The notes: a model not told the origin generated them from the letters alone. DNA of 25,000 nucleotides from Stramonita haemastoma (GCA_030674155.1 CM060335.1:43554312-43579311); one strand, 5' to 3'; shown: positions 7,581-17,026, counted from the stretch's first letter. Translations and numbers: made by a program.

Positions 7581-9062
7581 AAGTTTCAGCCTGTGTGATT
7601 CCTCCCTTAGAAAAGAAGGAAGGAGCAGAGACAGTGTTGAAGGAGACTTTGATGTGTGGGGAGATAGGGGAGCTGGTTAATGATGATTAAAACCCCTCTC
7701 ACTGTGGACCACTGGAGCCATCTTCTCTCCAGAGATCACTGAAGAGCAAAATCATCCAGAGGCTCTTTGTTTTGGTTTTTCTTTATATCTTTAAGCCAGT
7801 GTGGATAGCTATCTTCAGCTCATAGCCTCCAGCCCTTTAGCTTCTCTTGCCAGTGTTTTTTTTAAAACTTAAAACTGCAGCAATTATGCATGTGGTGAAC
7901 GGGGGAATTTCGTTGTTTGTTTGTTTGTTTGCAATCTATTTCAGATTGTATCAAGTTTCAGTCATGTGGGATTTCTCCCTTAGGAAAAAAAGAAGGAGCA
8001 CAGACAGTGGGTGGTGAAGGAGACTTTGGTGTGTGGGGAGGAGAAGTTAATGCTGATTAATTAAAACCCCCTCAAGGAGCCTGGCTAAAGATGTCCTCTC
8101 TAGAGGTCACTGAAGAGGGAAATTATCCAGGGACTGTTTGCTTCGGTTAAAAAAAAGATCTTTAAGCCAGAGTGGATAGCTATCTTCATCTGACAGCTTC
8201 CAACCCTTTAGCTTCTCTTTGCCAGTGTTTTTTTTAAAACTCAAAACTGCAGCAATTATGCATGTGGTGAAAGGGAAATTTCCTTTCTTGTTTGTTTGCA
8301 ATCTATTTCAGATTGTATCAAGTTTCAACTAGTGGGGATTCCTCCCTCAGGAAAGAAGGAAGGAGCACAGACAGTGGGTGGTGAAGGAGACTTTGGTGTG
8401 TGGGGAGGAGAGGTTAATGATGATTAATTAAAACCCCTCTCAGTGTGCCTGGCTGGAGGTGACTTTTCTCTAGAGATCACTGAAGAGCGATATCATCCAG
8501 GATCTTCGGTTCGTTTTTGTTTTTGTTTTTAAATCTTTAAGCCAGAGTGGATAGCTATCTTCAGCTCATAGCTTCCAACTCTTAAGTTTCTCTCGCCAGT
8601 GTTTTTTTAAACTCACAATTACAGCAATTATGCATGTGGTGAAAGGAGAATTTCGTTGCTTGTTTGTTTGCAATCTATTTCAGATTGTTTCAAGTTTCAG
8701 TCAGGTGGAATTCCTCCCTTAGGAAAGAAGGAAGGAGCACAGACAGTGTTGAAGGAGGCTTTGATGTGTGGGGAGGAGAGGTTAATGGTGATTAATTAAC
8801 CCCCCTCTCAGTGTGCTTGGATAGAGGTGTCTTCTCTGTCCAGTGGATACTGAAGAGGGAAATTATTAAGAGGATATTTGTTTTGGTTTTATTTAATCTT
8901 TAAGCCAGAGTGGATAGTTATCTTCAGCCTATTGGTTTCAATCTTTAAGCTTCTCTCGCCAGCACTTTGTTTTTGGTTTTACTCAAAACTTCAATATGCA
9001 TTTGGGGGAAAAGGGGAAACATTGTTTATTTGTTTGCATTCTATTCAAGATTGTTTTAAAGG
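7581..9062 (+). repeat. ~370-bp tandem satellite, four units
   Basis: Four head-to-tail units start at the motif AAGTTTCA: 7581-7952 (372 bp), 7953-8319 (367 bp), 8320-8691 (372 bp) and 8692 to about 9062. Each contains TCCCTTAGGAAAGAAGGAAG-like, GGAGACTTTG-TGTGTGGGGA, GTTAATG-TGATTAA, a GATAGCTATCTTCA palindrome-containing block, TTTAGCTTCTCTTGCCAGTG, GCAATTATGCATGTGGTGAA and a TTTG-repeat patch. The fourth unit is the most diverged at its 3' end. No unit carries a convincing open frame. Confidence 0.9.
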
Positions 9063-9262
9063 AAGCAAGTCATTTTTTTATATTGCTTACATTTTTCTTA
9101 GGCATTCTCCACAACTTAGAACGAGATTGTCCAATTCATGATGGATGACCTGTTGACTGCATCAGGGATGATGGAGAAGAATGGAAGTGAGAGTGGGGGT
9201 GCTGGGGGTGATGTGAAGATGGGGTTGGAAATGCCCCAACTCATAACAGGCTGATGGCCACA
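9063..9262 (+). repeat. satellite terminal segment, copy 1
   Basis: This ~200-bp segment follows the last ~370-bp unit. It begins AAGGAAGCAAGTC and contains TTCTTAGGCATTCTCCACAA, GAACGAGATTGTCCAATTCA, TGATGGATGACCTGTTGACT and GATGTGAAGATGGGG. A short frame starting NEIVQFMMDDLLTASGMMEK reads to a TGA near 9254. Copies with the same frame are at 10616-10842 and 11965-12180, and a decayed one at 3425-3560. Confidence 0.75.
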
Positions 9263-9269
9263 ATTACTC

Positions 9270-9645
9270 TGTGATTAATATTTCTTAACTTCAAACCTGA
9301 TGGTCCATGAAGTCGTGGATTCAAATCTTTGTAGCGTTTGGTGAATTAAAGAATGGGGACTTTTACCATTTCCCAGGTCAACTAAAAAAATACAGGAGTG
9401 CTAGTGCCTTAATTCTTTTCGTTTATATACGCATAAAGAAAATCACATGTGCACGTTAAAGATCCTGTATATCATGCCAGTGTGTTTGGTGGGATACGGA
9501 AACATAAATATACCCAGCGTACATCTGCAGACTTAGAATGCGGCTACCTTCATTGCGGGCCAAAAACGGTTGCTTGCAAAATATGTCACCAATGATAAAC
9601 CTGAGAGCTCTAGCCAAGGAAGAAAAAAACCCCCAACAAATTGAA
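9270..9645 (+). repeat. SINE family 4 ('cacgttaaagatcc' element), copy 1
   Basis: The copy has a degraded tRNA-like head with a B box-like GGATTCAAATC near 9329. The body contains TTTACCATTTCCCAGGTCAA, GTTTATATACGCATAAAG, GCACGTTAAAGATCCTGTA, TTTGGTGGGATACGGAAACA and AATATACCCAGCGTACATC. The 3' part has CGGGCCAAAAACGGTTGC and GAGCTCTAGCCAAGGAAG. It sits in the same relative place within the higher-order repeat as the copy at 10843-11215. Confidence 0.75.
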
Positions 9646-9649
9646 AGCA

Positions 9650-9768
9650 AAACAATGCATTACATAACATTACAATACAATGCACTATATCACTATCCAA
9701 CGGAACAGAAATTCTCACAATACAACTCTATACAATACAATGTAATCCTTACACAATCCAACCTATTG
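9650..9768. repeat. (ACAAT)n tract
   Basis: Imperfect ACAAT repeats follow the SINE and lead into the next satellite leader. Confidence 0.8.
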
Positions 9769-10010
9769 CAATTCATCCAAGTCTATAAACTATAAAATGT
9801 TCGCCTTCTTAACCTTTCCGCCAAAGTTTCAGCCAGTGTGATCCCTCCCTCAGGAAAGAAGGAAGGAGCAGAGACAGTGGTGAAGGAGACTTTGATGTGT
9901 GGGGAGCTAGGGGAGCTGGTTAATGATGATTAAAACCCCTCTCACTGTGGACCACTGGAGCCATCTTCTCTCCAGAGATCACTGAAGAGCAAAATCATCC
10001 AGGGGCTATT
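9769..10010 (+). repeat. satellite leader plus first half of a ~370-bp unit
   Basis: The leader GCAATTCATCCAAGTCTATA recurs, then a unit starts at about 9825 (AAGTTTCAGCCAGTGTG). The unit is interrupted at about 10010 by a MITE and resumes at 10441. Its two halves together give about the normal unit length. Confidence 0.85.
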
Positions 10011-10440
10011 ATGTGACACTCCACCATATAATGAGTCGCATTGCACCAGAAGTCAATTTTTAGTTATTGATATGTTGTCAAATTGCAATGAAATGGCTAT
10101 ACAATGCAAAAAAACAGATTGAAAATCGGACGATTCTATGAAAAGTTATTACAAGTTGAAATGATAGACTGCAGGAAATTAATGACAAAGTTAGAAATTG
10201 AGAAGTTTAGCAACATAAAAGGTAGTCTGATTGAGGGCTTGGGTATTTTTTAAAACACGTTTAAAAGAAAAAGTATACAAAATTATGACGATATTTCCAT
10301 ACAAGGTAGAATAGTGGCTATAGTTTTATAATCAATCAAAATTTCAAAATCAACAACTTGACCTCCACCTGCCTGAAAATGGCTCATAGCGGAATAGTGG
10401 GTCAGGTGCTAAGCGACTCATTTTGTGGTGGAGCGTCATA
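10011..10440. mobile_element. MITE with ~37-bp terminal inverted repeats
   Basis: The ends are reverse complements at about 31 of 37 positions: the left end reads TGACACTCCACC...ATGAGTCGCATTGCACC, and the complement of the right end reads TGACGCTCCACC...ATGAGTCGCTTAGCACC. The element is about 430 bp, has no open frame of note, and splits a satellite unit. The short flanking duplication is ambiguous (TAT or TATT type), so the transposase superfamily cannot be assigned. A left-end copy is at 2197-2345. Confidence 0.85.
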
Positions 10441-10615
10441 TTTGCTTGGTTTAAAAAAAAAATCCAGAGTGGATAGCTGTCTTTTAGCCTATTGATTTTA
10501 ACCCTTAAGCTTCTCTCCACAGTGGTTTTTATTTTTACTCAGAATTGCAATATGTATTTGGAGAAAGGAGAAAGCATTGTTTGTTTGTCTGTTGACATCC
10601 TATTTAAGATTGTTT
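10441..10615 (+). repeat. second half of the MITE-split satellite unit
   Basis: This resumes with a TTGCTTGGTTTAAAA-like stretch, then CCAGAGTGGATAGCTGTC, AAGCTTCTC and the TTTGTTTG patch of the ~370-bp unit. Confidence 0.85.
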
Positions 10616-10748
10616 AAAAATAAAGCAAGCAAGTTTCTATTCTGGAGTGTTGTTTTTTTCCCTAGGCATTCTCCACAACTTGGAATGAGATTGTGGGATT
10701 CATGATCGATGACCTGTTGACTGCTTTAGAGCTGAGGAAGAAGAATGA

Positions 10749-10783
<35 letters not shown>

Positions 10784-10842
10784 GGGGGGTGATGGGGGTG
10801 GTGTGAAGATAGGATGGGGAATGCACTAACTTATAACATGCC
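10616..10842 (+). repeat. satellite terminal segment, copy 2, with embedded GT and G runs
   Basis: This contains GGCATTCTCCACAACTTGGA, GAGATTGTGGGATTCATG and TGACCTGTTGACTGC as in copy 1. A (GT)15-type tract (10751-10781) and a nine-base G run replace the GGAAGTGAGAGTGGGGG stretch of copy 1, so the microsatellite grew from a G-rich patch of the segment. Confidence 0.75.
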
Positions 10843-11215
10843 AAGGAATGCCCTAGCAGATTGGTTGAGATTGTTGGACTTCATTCCAGTGGAACCATGA
10901 AGTTGTATGTTTGAATCTTGGTGGCGTTTGATGAGTTTAGGATGAGCATTCTTACGATCTTTCAGGTTAATGTCAAATACAGAACTGCCAGTTCATTTTA
11001 TTCTCATCATGTATTTACGCATGCAGAAGATGAAATATGCACATTAAAGATCCCGTAACTCAGGTCAGCGTTTGGTGGGTTATGGAAACACGAGTATACC
11101 CAACATACATGGCCAGATCTGGAATGTGGCTAGCTTATTGGTGGGCAAAAACAGTTGCATACAAAAAAAAATATATTGTTGAGGAACCTCGGAGTTTTAG
11201 CCGAGGAACAAAAAG
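10843..11215 (+). repeat. SINE family 4, copy 2
   Basis: The head has a consensus A box TAGCAGATTGG (10854-10864), then TTGAGATTGTTGGACTTCA as in Ser/Leu-type tRNAs, and a decayed B box GTTTGAATCTT near 10909. The body matches copy 1: CACATTAAAGATCCCGTAA, CAGCGTTTGGTGGGTTATGG, AGTATACCCAACATACATGG and GGCAAAAACAGTTGC. The 3' end is GAACCTCGGAGTTTTAGCCG. Confidence 0.8.
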
Positions 11216-11219
11216 AAAA

Positions 11220-11349
11220 AGAATTCAATGCAACACAATGCAAAAGAATGCAATACATTACAAGGGGATACATATACGACAGTATAATGTAACACAGCAT
11301 ATCATAATACTACTCAATACAATACAATGTAATACAATAACAATTCAAC
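11220..11349. repeat. (ACAAT)n tract
   Basis: Imperfect ACAAT/GCAAC repeats lie between the SINE end and the next satellite leader. Confidence 0.8.
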
Positions 11350-11532
11350 CAATGTGCAATTTTTTTCAAGTATATGGAGCTCATATAATGTTCCCCTTCT
11401 ATCTTCACCCCACCCCCCACCCCCCTTTCCAAGTTTCAGCAGGTGCAATTCCTCCATTAGGAAGGAAGGAGCATAGACAGTAGTGACGGAGACTTTGATG
11501 TGTTGGGAGGAGAGCTTGTTAATGATGATTAA
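11350..11532 (+). repeat. truncated satellite leader and unit start
   Basis: A diverged leader with a C-rich insertion is followed by CAAGTTTCAGCAGGTGCAAT and GGAGACTTTGATGTG. The unit stops after AATGATGATTAA, where a new leader begins (11533). This is a partial higher-order unit of about 180 bp. Confidence 0.75.
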
Positions 11533-12014
11533 TACAATTGATCCAGGTCTATAAAACGTATAATGTTCACCTTTCTAAATAGCCCCCCCACCCCACCCGT
11601 ACGTATATTCCCTCGAAATTTCAACAGGTGTGATTCCTCCCTTACGAACGGAGCTCAGACAGTTGTGAAGGAGACTTTGATGAGTGGGGAGGGAAGGTTA
11701 ATGATGATTAATTAAAACCCCACCAGTATGCATGGTTGAAGATGTCTTCTCTCTAGAGACCACCGAAGAGTGATCATCCAGGGGCTCTTTGTTTTGGTTA
11801 TTTTTTAAATCTTTAATCCAGGGAGGATAGCTGTCTTCAGCCTATTGGTTTCTACCCTGTAGCTTCTCTCGCCAGTGTTTTTCTTGTACTCAAAACTGCA
11901 ATATGCATTTAGGGAAAAAAGATGAAAACGTTGTTTGTTTGTTAGCATTCTATTTAAGATTCTTTTAAATGAAGCGAGCAAGTTTTTATCCTGTGGTATT
12001 TGATCATTCTTCTT
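11533..12014 (+). repeat. satellite leader and one ~370-bp unit
   Basis: The leader (GATCCAGGTCTATAAAACG) is followed by a full unit starting AATTTCAACAGGTGTGATTC at about 11616, which continues through the GATAGCTGTCTTCAGCC block to TATTTAAGATTCTTTTAAA. It leads into a terminal segment. Confidence 0.8.
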
Positions 12015-12180
12015 TTTTTTGTAGCTGGCTTTCTCTATAACTTAAAATGAGATTGTCGGATTCATGATGGATGACTTGTTGCCTGCATCAGAGCTGATGA
12101 AGAAGAATGGGGGCAAGAGTGGGGGTAGGATGGTGTGAAGATGGGGTTGGGAAATGCACTATCTCATAATACGCCCTGTG
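12015..12180 (+). repeat. satellite terminal segment, copy 3
   Basis: AATGAGATTGTCGGATTCATG, allowing for substitutions, and TGATGGATGACTTGTTGCC align with copies 1 and 2, and the frame again reads NEIVGFMMDDLLPASELMKK before a TGA. No SINE follows. The copy runs into a GA microsatellite instead. Confidence 0.75.
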
Positions 12181-12189
12181 CATGTTTTG

Positions 12190-12308
<119 letters not shown>

Positions 12309-12504
12309 TTCTTTCATTCTTTTTTCTTAACAGGACTAGAGTTCAGTAGTGTGTACCTATTCAACTTTGAAAACTTTTTTTTATATTTGAGGGAACTAGA
12401 ACTTAGCAAGATACTCGATACTTCATCTGGGATCATTTCATAAATGACGAAATGTGCAACCCTTCAAGGGGGTTACAAACTACTTTGAAGACTTTCATCA
12501 CAAT

Positions 12505-12660
12505 GGTATATAATCTCCGACACTCCAGCTGAAGTGGCACGGTTGATGACAAAGTCTGGCAGCCTTTCAAAGATCATTTTACAGGGCACAGACCCGGGAG
12601 GTAGAAGACAAGGCAGATAGGAAAAGGGATGGGTAGATAGACAACATCACTGATCATGAC
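12505..12660 (+). mobile_element. degenerate LINE ORF2 C-terminal fragment 1
   Basis: The sequence encodes, in shifting frames, LKWHG then ILQGTDPGGRRQGR and KGWVDRQHH. This matches the KLKWYGHV...ILQGT..GGRR.GR..KRW.DNI signature near the C terminus of non-LTR retrotransposon ORF2 proteins, with stops and at least one frameshift. The better-preserved copy lies 200 bp downstream in the same orientation, so this may be an older tandem or separate insertion. Confidence 0.6.
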
Positions 12661-12814
12661 CCCCCGAAAAAGGTTTGACGAGACCCAGGTATTGGCACAT
12701 GACTGCCACAAAATAGATGAGAGGGAGTTTTCATTAGTGCATGACTTCCACAACTACTGTCAGTTAAGGGGCCAATGTAGAGTGTGTGCCGGGGTTTGAC
12801 TTTTCCGTGCATAC

Positions 12815-13125
12815 ACTTTGCATGGATTCAGAATCCAGCAAACCATTGGTCCCTACGAAAATCTTCTATCAATCGTAAAGAAATGTAAAATTAAATGATA
12901 CGGGCATGTAACAAGAACAAAAGGACTAGCAAAAGCAATACTGCAAGGCACTGTCCAAGGAGGAAGAAAAGAGGCAGACCGAGGAAGAGATGGGAGGACA
13001 GCATCAGCGAATGGACAAGCCTAGAACTCAACAACATTTTGAGAAAGGTAGAGCAGAGAGAGGAATGGAGGAAACTGGTTGTCAAGTCTTCAGGGGTGCC
13101 CCCACGGTCGACATACTAAGGGATG
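12815..13125 (+). mobile_element. LINE ORF2 C-terminal fragment 2 (pseudogene)
   Basis: The frame from about 12833 reads IQQTIGPYENLLSIVKK, then a TGA stop where the family has Trp (KIK-stop-YGHV), then GLAKAILQGTVQGGRK. A frameshift near 12960 moves it to KKRGRPRKRWEDSISEW and EWRKLVVKSSGVPPR, ending in TAA at about 13117. These are the post-reverse-transcriptase C-terminal motifs of mollusc LINE polyproteins. It is dead: one nonsense change, one frameshift, and no reverse transcriptase or endonuclease core. The clade was not determined. Confidence 0.8.
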
Positions 13126-13178
13126 GATAGAGAGAGATAGAGACATTTTGCCTAGGAGATGAAAAATAGAATTAATAC

Positions 13179-13200
13179 AGCTTTTTTTTTTTTTTTTTTT
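13179..13200. repeat. poly(T) run
   Basis: About 20 consecutive T. It could be the reversed A tail of a retroposed sequence, but no element body was recognised beside it. Confidence 0.8.
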
Positions 13201-13494
13201 AAAGAGGCCACGTTCCCACTGTTCTGGTTGTACTGTGTGGCTCGGTGGTTGTCACAGAGACAGGGGGCTAGTCTGTCTCCACTCTGTTACAAGCAGTGTG
13301 AGATATATTTAGGAAAGATCCTCGACAATGGAAAAAAGAACCATTTTACAATATTTTAAACTGCTGCTACAAACTTTCGTAAAAATTAGGGTCTGACACA
13401 AAACCCTTATTTCAGTGCCTAGTTCTACCATGGATGACAAAACCACAACCAAAATTCCTCTTGTAATATTCATAGTTTTTTATTATTATTTCAG
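13201..13494. other. unassigned sequence, possible intron
   Basis: A TGGCTCGGTGG motif at about 13238 resembles an A box but no B box follows. The segment ends with a T-rich tract and TTTCAG, a good splice acceptor, immediately before the open stretch that follows. Confidence 0.35.
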
Positions 13495-13662
13495 GTCAGC
13501 ATCGACACTCTTGAAAATGAGAAATCACACATCGCTCACACAATACTGCAGACAGCACGACTTGGCAGGAAGACAGCAGAGACAGACAGCACTCTAGAAA
13601 ATGAAAGCGCTGATTTAAGGAGACACACACAGGCCTTCCAAAGAAAGGAGCCGGCAGGATAA
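13495..13662 (+). CDS. candidate terminal exon, 55 residues, coiled-coil-like
   Basis: An acceptor-like tract (T/A-rich stretch plus TTTCAG, 13491-13494) is followed by a 168-nt frame, open in phase 0, ending in TAA (13660-13662). The product is hydrophilic and helix-prone, beginning VSIDTLENEKSHIAHTILQ and later carrying a second STLENESADLRRHTQ block, so it has an internal repeat of TLENE with spacing of about 28 residues. The second block matches 793-824 at 28 of 32 bases. No domain is recognised. The upstream exon is not in view, there is no AATAAA close downstream, and chance openness over 56 codons is quite possible, so this is a weak call. Confidence 0.25.
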   Translation, partial: VSIDTLENEKSHIAHTILQTARLGRKTAETDSTLENESADLRRHTQAFQRKEPAG

Positions 13663-13938
13663 CAGAAAAGTACTATCTACCAGAAAAAAAGCACATACAT
13701 AGACTTACTGCTCTTTGCAATACGTCCAGTGGTTTTCTGTCAGTACCACCTAGGCTAGTTATTCACACGCTGCTTTTATTCCCAATAATCTCCAGTACAT
13801 TTTGTTCTTATCTCATTTATTCATCTGTAAGCAGTACTGATTTTTGAGTGAATGCCACATATAACAGTGATTAACATGTAAATACCATCCTGATTTTGTA
13901 GAAAAAGAATTTTAAATAATGACGTTTTATCTCTGATC

Positions 13939-13939
<1 letters not shown>
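13663..13939. other. unassigned sequence
   Basis: No repeat copy or gene is seen. If 13495-13662 is a terminal exon this would be its 3' UTR, but no canonical polyadenylation hexamer was found. Confidence 0.4.
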
Positions 13940-13995
<56 letters not shown>

Positions 13996-14168
13996 GTGTG
14001 TGTGTGTGTGTGGTGTGTGTGTGTGGTGTGTGTGTTGTTTAATTCTTTTTTATTCTTTTATATTCTTTTATATTGAGGATAATGGTGTGTGTTTGTGTGT
14101 GTGTGTGTGGTGTGTGTGTGTGTGTGTGTGTGGTGTGTGTGTTGGGGTGTGTGTGTGTGTGTGTGTTG
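13940..14168. repeat. (GT)n microsatellite split by SINE tail fragment
   Basis: GT tracts at 13940-14036 and 14085-14168 flank a 45-bp piece (14040-14085) reading ATTCTTTTATATTGAGGATA, which is the terminal tail of SINE family 3 on the minus strand. The Cys-Val and His-Thr frames are artefacts. Confidence 0.85.
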
Positions 14169-14597
14169 TTAGTATGGAACCATAGGAAAGGAAGTGCAAT
14201 ATTAGCATTGCTAGTAGCCGGGGCTACTGTTGCCACATCATAAATTATTACTCTGTAAAACTGTCACTGTCTGCCCAATTTCCAATCAGGAAAATAAAAA
14301 GATCCTTTCAGATTTTTTTCTGAGAAAAACTGAAAAAAGAACCTGTGTAAAAATCATGTAATAGTCAAAGCATCAGCTGAAAGCACGTAAATGAAAACCA
14401 TTCAGACCACTTGAGAATTTCCTCAGAAGTCGGAATATGGCTGCTATACGGCGAGCTACTTGAACACAGTCATACGCACACACTTCTCATTCAGTGTGCA
14501 ATTTTAATCTCACAGTGATTTTCAGGCGTGATCAGTGAGTCAGAGTGCACATTAATTTTTGAGTCACCCCCAGAGTGTTAAGCTAGGGAACGCACAG
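14169..14597. other. unassigned sequence
   Basis: Moderately AT-rich single-copy-looking sequence. I see no gene or repeat. Confidence 0.5.
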
Positions 14598-14650
14598 CTG
14601 CAGCAGCAGCAACAACAACAACAACACAGCAACAACAACAACACAGCAGC

Positions 14651-14682
<32 letters not shown>

Positions 14683-14695
14683 ACAACAACAACAA
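14598..14695. repeat. CAG/CAA/ACA triplet tract
   Basis: GCAGCAGCAG followed by CAACAA repeats with two ACACAGC interruptions. One frame reads poly-Gln/Asn, but flanking codons look random and stops lie close by, so a coding poly-Q is unlikely. Confidence 0.9.
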
Positions 14696-15664
14696 AACAT
14701 GGGAATTGTCGAATGAGACATTGCGCACAGCACCTAACTCAATTCTAGGCAGTTGATATGAAAGACCCTGGAAGCTTTCTTTAAAGTGCATAATGATATT
14801 TGCAATCGAAAAAATTCTGAAAGCAGATAATAGAAGTAGCATTTAGCCAGTCAACTCATTTTCAGTTCCCTTTGGCCAAGAAATATTCGCTGGAAAAAAA
14901 AAAAGCTTGGTAGGGCTGAACCAGAATCGTTGCATGCACCAAACCTGAGCAGATCAAACATATCAATATGTAATTGTTAAGACGTAGTATGCATCTGGAA
15001 AAAGATATCACCGTATTAGACCAGAATAAAAGAAAAATTGCGTTACACGAAGGCACCTACTCTTTTAGCCTCCCCTCCTCCCCTCTCCACTGTTGGGGAC
15101 TAAAAACATTTTTATCCTTATTCCTGCATGCTGATCGTTTTTGATTAGATCCAGTTATAAATGGTGAGCATTCTTCTAAATGAATGTAGACTGTATGCGA
15201 TTTAAAAAACTTTTTTGCAGAACAACTATTCGTAGTAAATTCTCAAAAAAAATCCCAGTAAGTTTTGTAACCAAGGCGATTATTAATGATGAAGGTCAAG
15301 ACATAATGTTAATTATTGTCATAATATTTAGATGTATTTCCACATTGTACTATTTAAAAATGAACACGTTTCCTTTATTGAAAAAAAAAGATGAGTGCAA
15401 AAACAGAACCAAAGAAAAGGATATGTTTTTTAGAATGACTAATAGCTCCATCTGTGCACATTAGAAATAAGTATGGCTAGATCAGACTTATCTCTGCTTG
15501 CTGTAGGTCTGTTCTACTTACCCAAAAGACTGCTGCTAAGAAAAAAAAACCCACATAGATCTCTCTGTGTCATCTTGGCAGACAGTTGTGTAAAAGGATG
15601 TGCAGAGGATACCATGTAATGTAAGCTATAGGAATATGTTTGCACAATGGGGATCCTGCCGGCG
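14696..15664. other. unassigned AT-rich sequence
   Basis: About 970 bp without a recognised repeat, RNA-like fold or convincing exon. Open frames at 14862-15056 (-) and 15180-15464 (+) have no family resemblance. Confidence 0.5.
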
Positions 15665-15720
15665 TTTGTGTGGTGTGGCGGTGTGTGCGTGTGTGTGCGT
15701 GCGTGTGTGTGTGTGGTGTG

Positions 15721-15758
<38 letters not shown>

Positions 15759-15779
15759 TGTGGGGGGGGGGGGGGCGGG
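15665..15779. repeat. (GT)n microsatellite with terminal G run
   Basis: GT/GC repeats end in about 14 G near 15762-15775. The orientation (GT then G run) is the same as at 10751-10789. Confidence 0.95.
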
Positions 15780-16199
15780 CTGTCAGTATAAATAGCATCC
15801 CCACTTTCTGGAAATTCTGTGCAAAGAATTCCCTCTTTTTCTATCCCTATCTTTGTTTCTAGCTTATTACTTTTCTTCCTTTCACTTCCTTCCTTATCCA
15901 TTTTCTACCTTTCTAGCCCACCCCTCTGTTTTTCTTTCTTTCTTTTTTTTATTATTATTATTTTTTTTTTTTTACCAGAGAGACTTAGAAAATAACAGTT
16001 CTCTCTCTCGCCACAGTCAAAATGTGCTGGGCCTGACTTGCCAGGCGCTTTACGGTAGCGCAACACATTTCTGCTCATTTGACAAACAACAAAAATTGCT
16101 GTCTAAGCATTCAACGATGAAGAAGGAGTCAACATGTTGTGTGGTTTTAAACCAGTTGTGAAAGAACCTCGCTGGATTGGTCAGACTTCAGATTTATTT
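15780..16199. other. pyrimidine-rich sequence with T runs
   Basis: TTCCTT-rich sequence and T/ATT runs at 15940-15975, then unassigned sequence. No gene is recognised. Confidence 0.5.
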
Positions 16200-16612
16200 A
16201 TTTCTTTTATTTCGAGGATTATGGACTAACCATTCATGTGCTTTTTCTTTTACATCCAGTCTCTATGTGTATGCAGTTTTGTCATTTTTGTCATCCATTC
16301 TTTAAATTCGAGGATAATGTAATAAGCACTCATGTGCTTATTTACATCCAATCTCCGTGTGTATGCAGTTTTGTCAATTTTGTTATTCATTCCTACCGGC
16401 ACACATTGGCCTACTCTTCTGAAAAGCGGAACGGGTTTTAACATGTATGCAAGATATCTGTTTATATCGGGTTATAGTCTCATCTGAAGGACTTTTTGGG
16501 GGAGGGTGGAGTGGAGTCGGCACTGATATTAACTCCAGAGGCAGAATGCTCTTGAACAAGATTCGAACCCGGGTCACGAGCGCATCACTCTAACCACCAG
16601 GCTAGCCCGTGA
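16200..16612 (-). repeat. SINE family 3, full-length with duplicated tail
   Basis: On the minus strand the head reads CACGGGCTAGCCTGGTGG then TTAGAGTGATGCGC, with B box GGTTCGAATCT near 16562-16572. The body matches 6783-7135: GAGTTAATATCAGTGCCGAC, GTCCTTCAGATGAGAC, GTTCCGCTTTTCAGAAGAG and GTAGGCCAATGTGTGCCGG. The last ~90 bp of the element is present twice in tandem (16210-16300 and 16306-16393). Confidence 0.85.
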
Positions 16613-17026
16613 GAGACAAAGTATGACATTCTGCAAAGCTTTCACGTCCTGATTCTTTATTTCATAAACACGTGTCGCCAACTGCCAAAGGCTAGGATAC
16701 CAACTGCTATCAGTCAGAAAAGAAATTGTGAAACAGCCACGAAATAAAATGCAAAAAGAAAAAAAAATCCCGAAGTGTCCATAAATTAAAATGAATGTCC
16801 GTTAAATTGCGCAGTGGGATGGCCATTGGGAAACTCCTAAACTTAGAGATATTGCTGCTTAACTTGTGTTAAGTGTGTTTTCTTTGTCTCATTATTGTTC
16901 AGCAACATCTTTGTTTGTTTGCTCTTTGTTATCTTAGATAGAAGGATACAGATATGTGTGTAGGCTTTTTGTCTGTCCGTTAGTCTGTTTGCCTGCCTCT
17001 GTGTTGGTCTTTCAGACTCTATCTGT
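16613..17026. other. unassigned sequence
   Basis: No gene is seen. The 3' third becomes rich in TGTCTG and TGTT motifs as it approaches the GT-rich zone. Confidence 0.5.

Noticed and set aside
7581..9062. Could the regular repeats be a CRISPR array?
   Set aside because: Units are ~370 bp with no short direct repeat/spacer pattern, and the context is eukaryotic.
8878..9141. 87-codon plus-strand frame with hydrophobic segments
   Set aside because: It spans the end of a satellite unit and the start of the terminal segment, and other units do not keep the frame.
12895..13119. Separate small basic protein gene
   Set aside because: It is the frameshifted C-terminal tail of a LINE ORF2, continuous with the IQQTIGPYENLL segment in another frame.
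13231..13260. tRNA-like A box TGGCTCGGTGG suggesting another SINE
   Set aside because: No B box or known SINE body follows, and one A-box position is off consensus.
14559..14756. Poly-Gln/Asn coding exon
   Set aside because: CAA/CAG/ACA microsatellite with random-looking flanks and no splice signals or conservation evidence.
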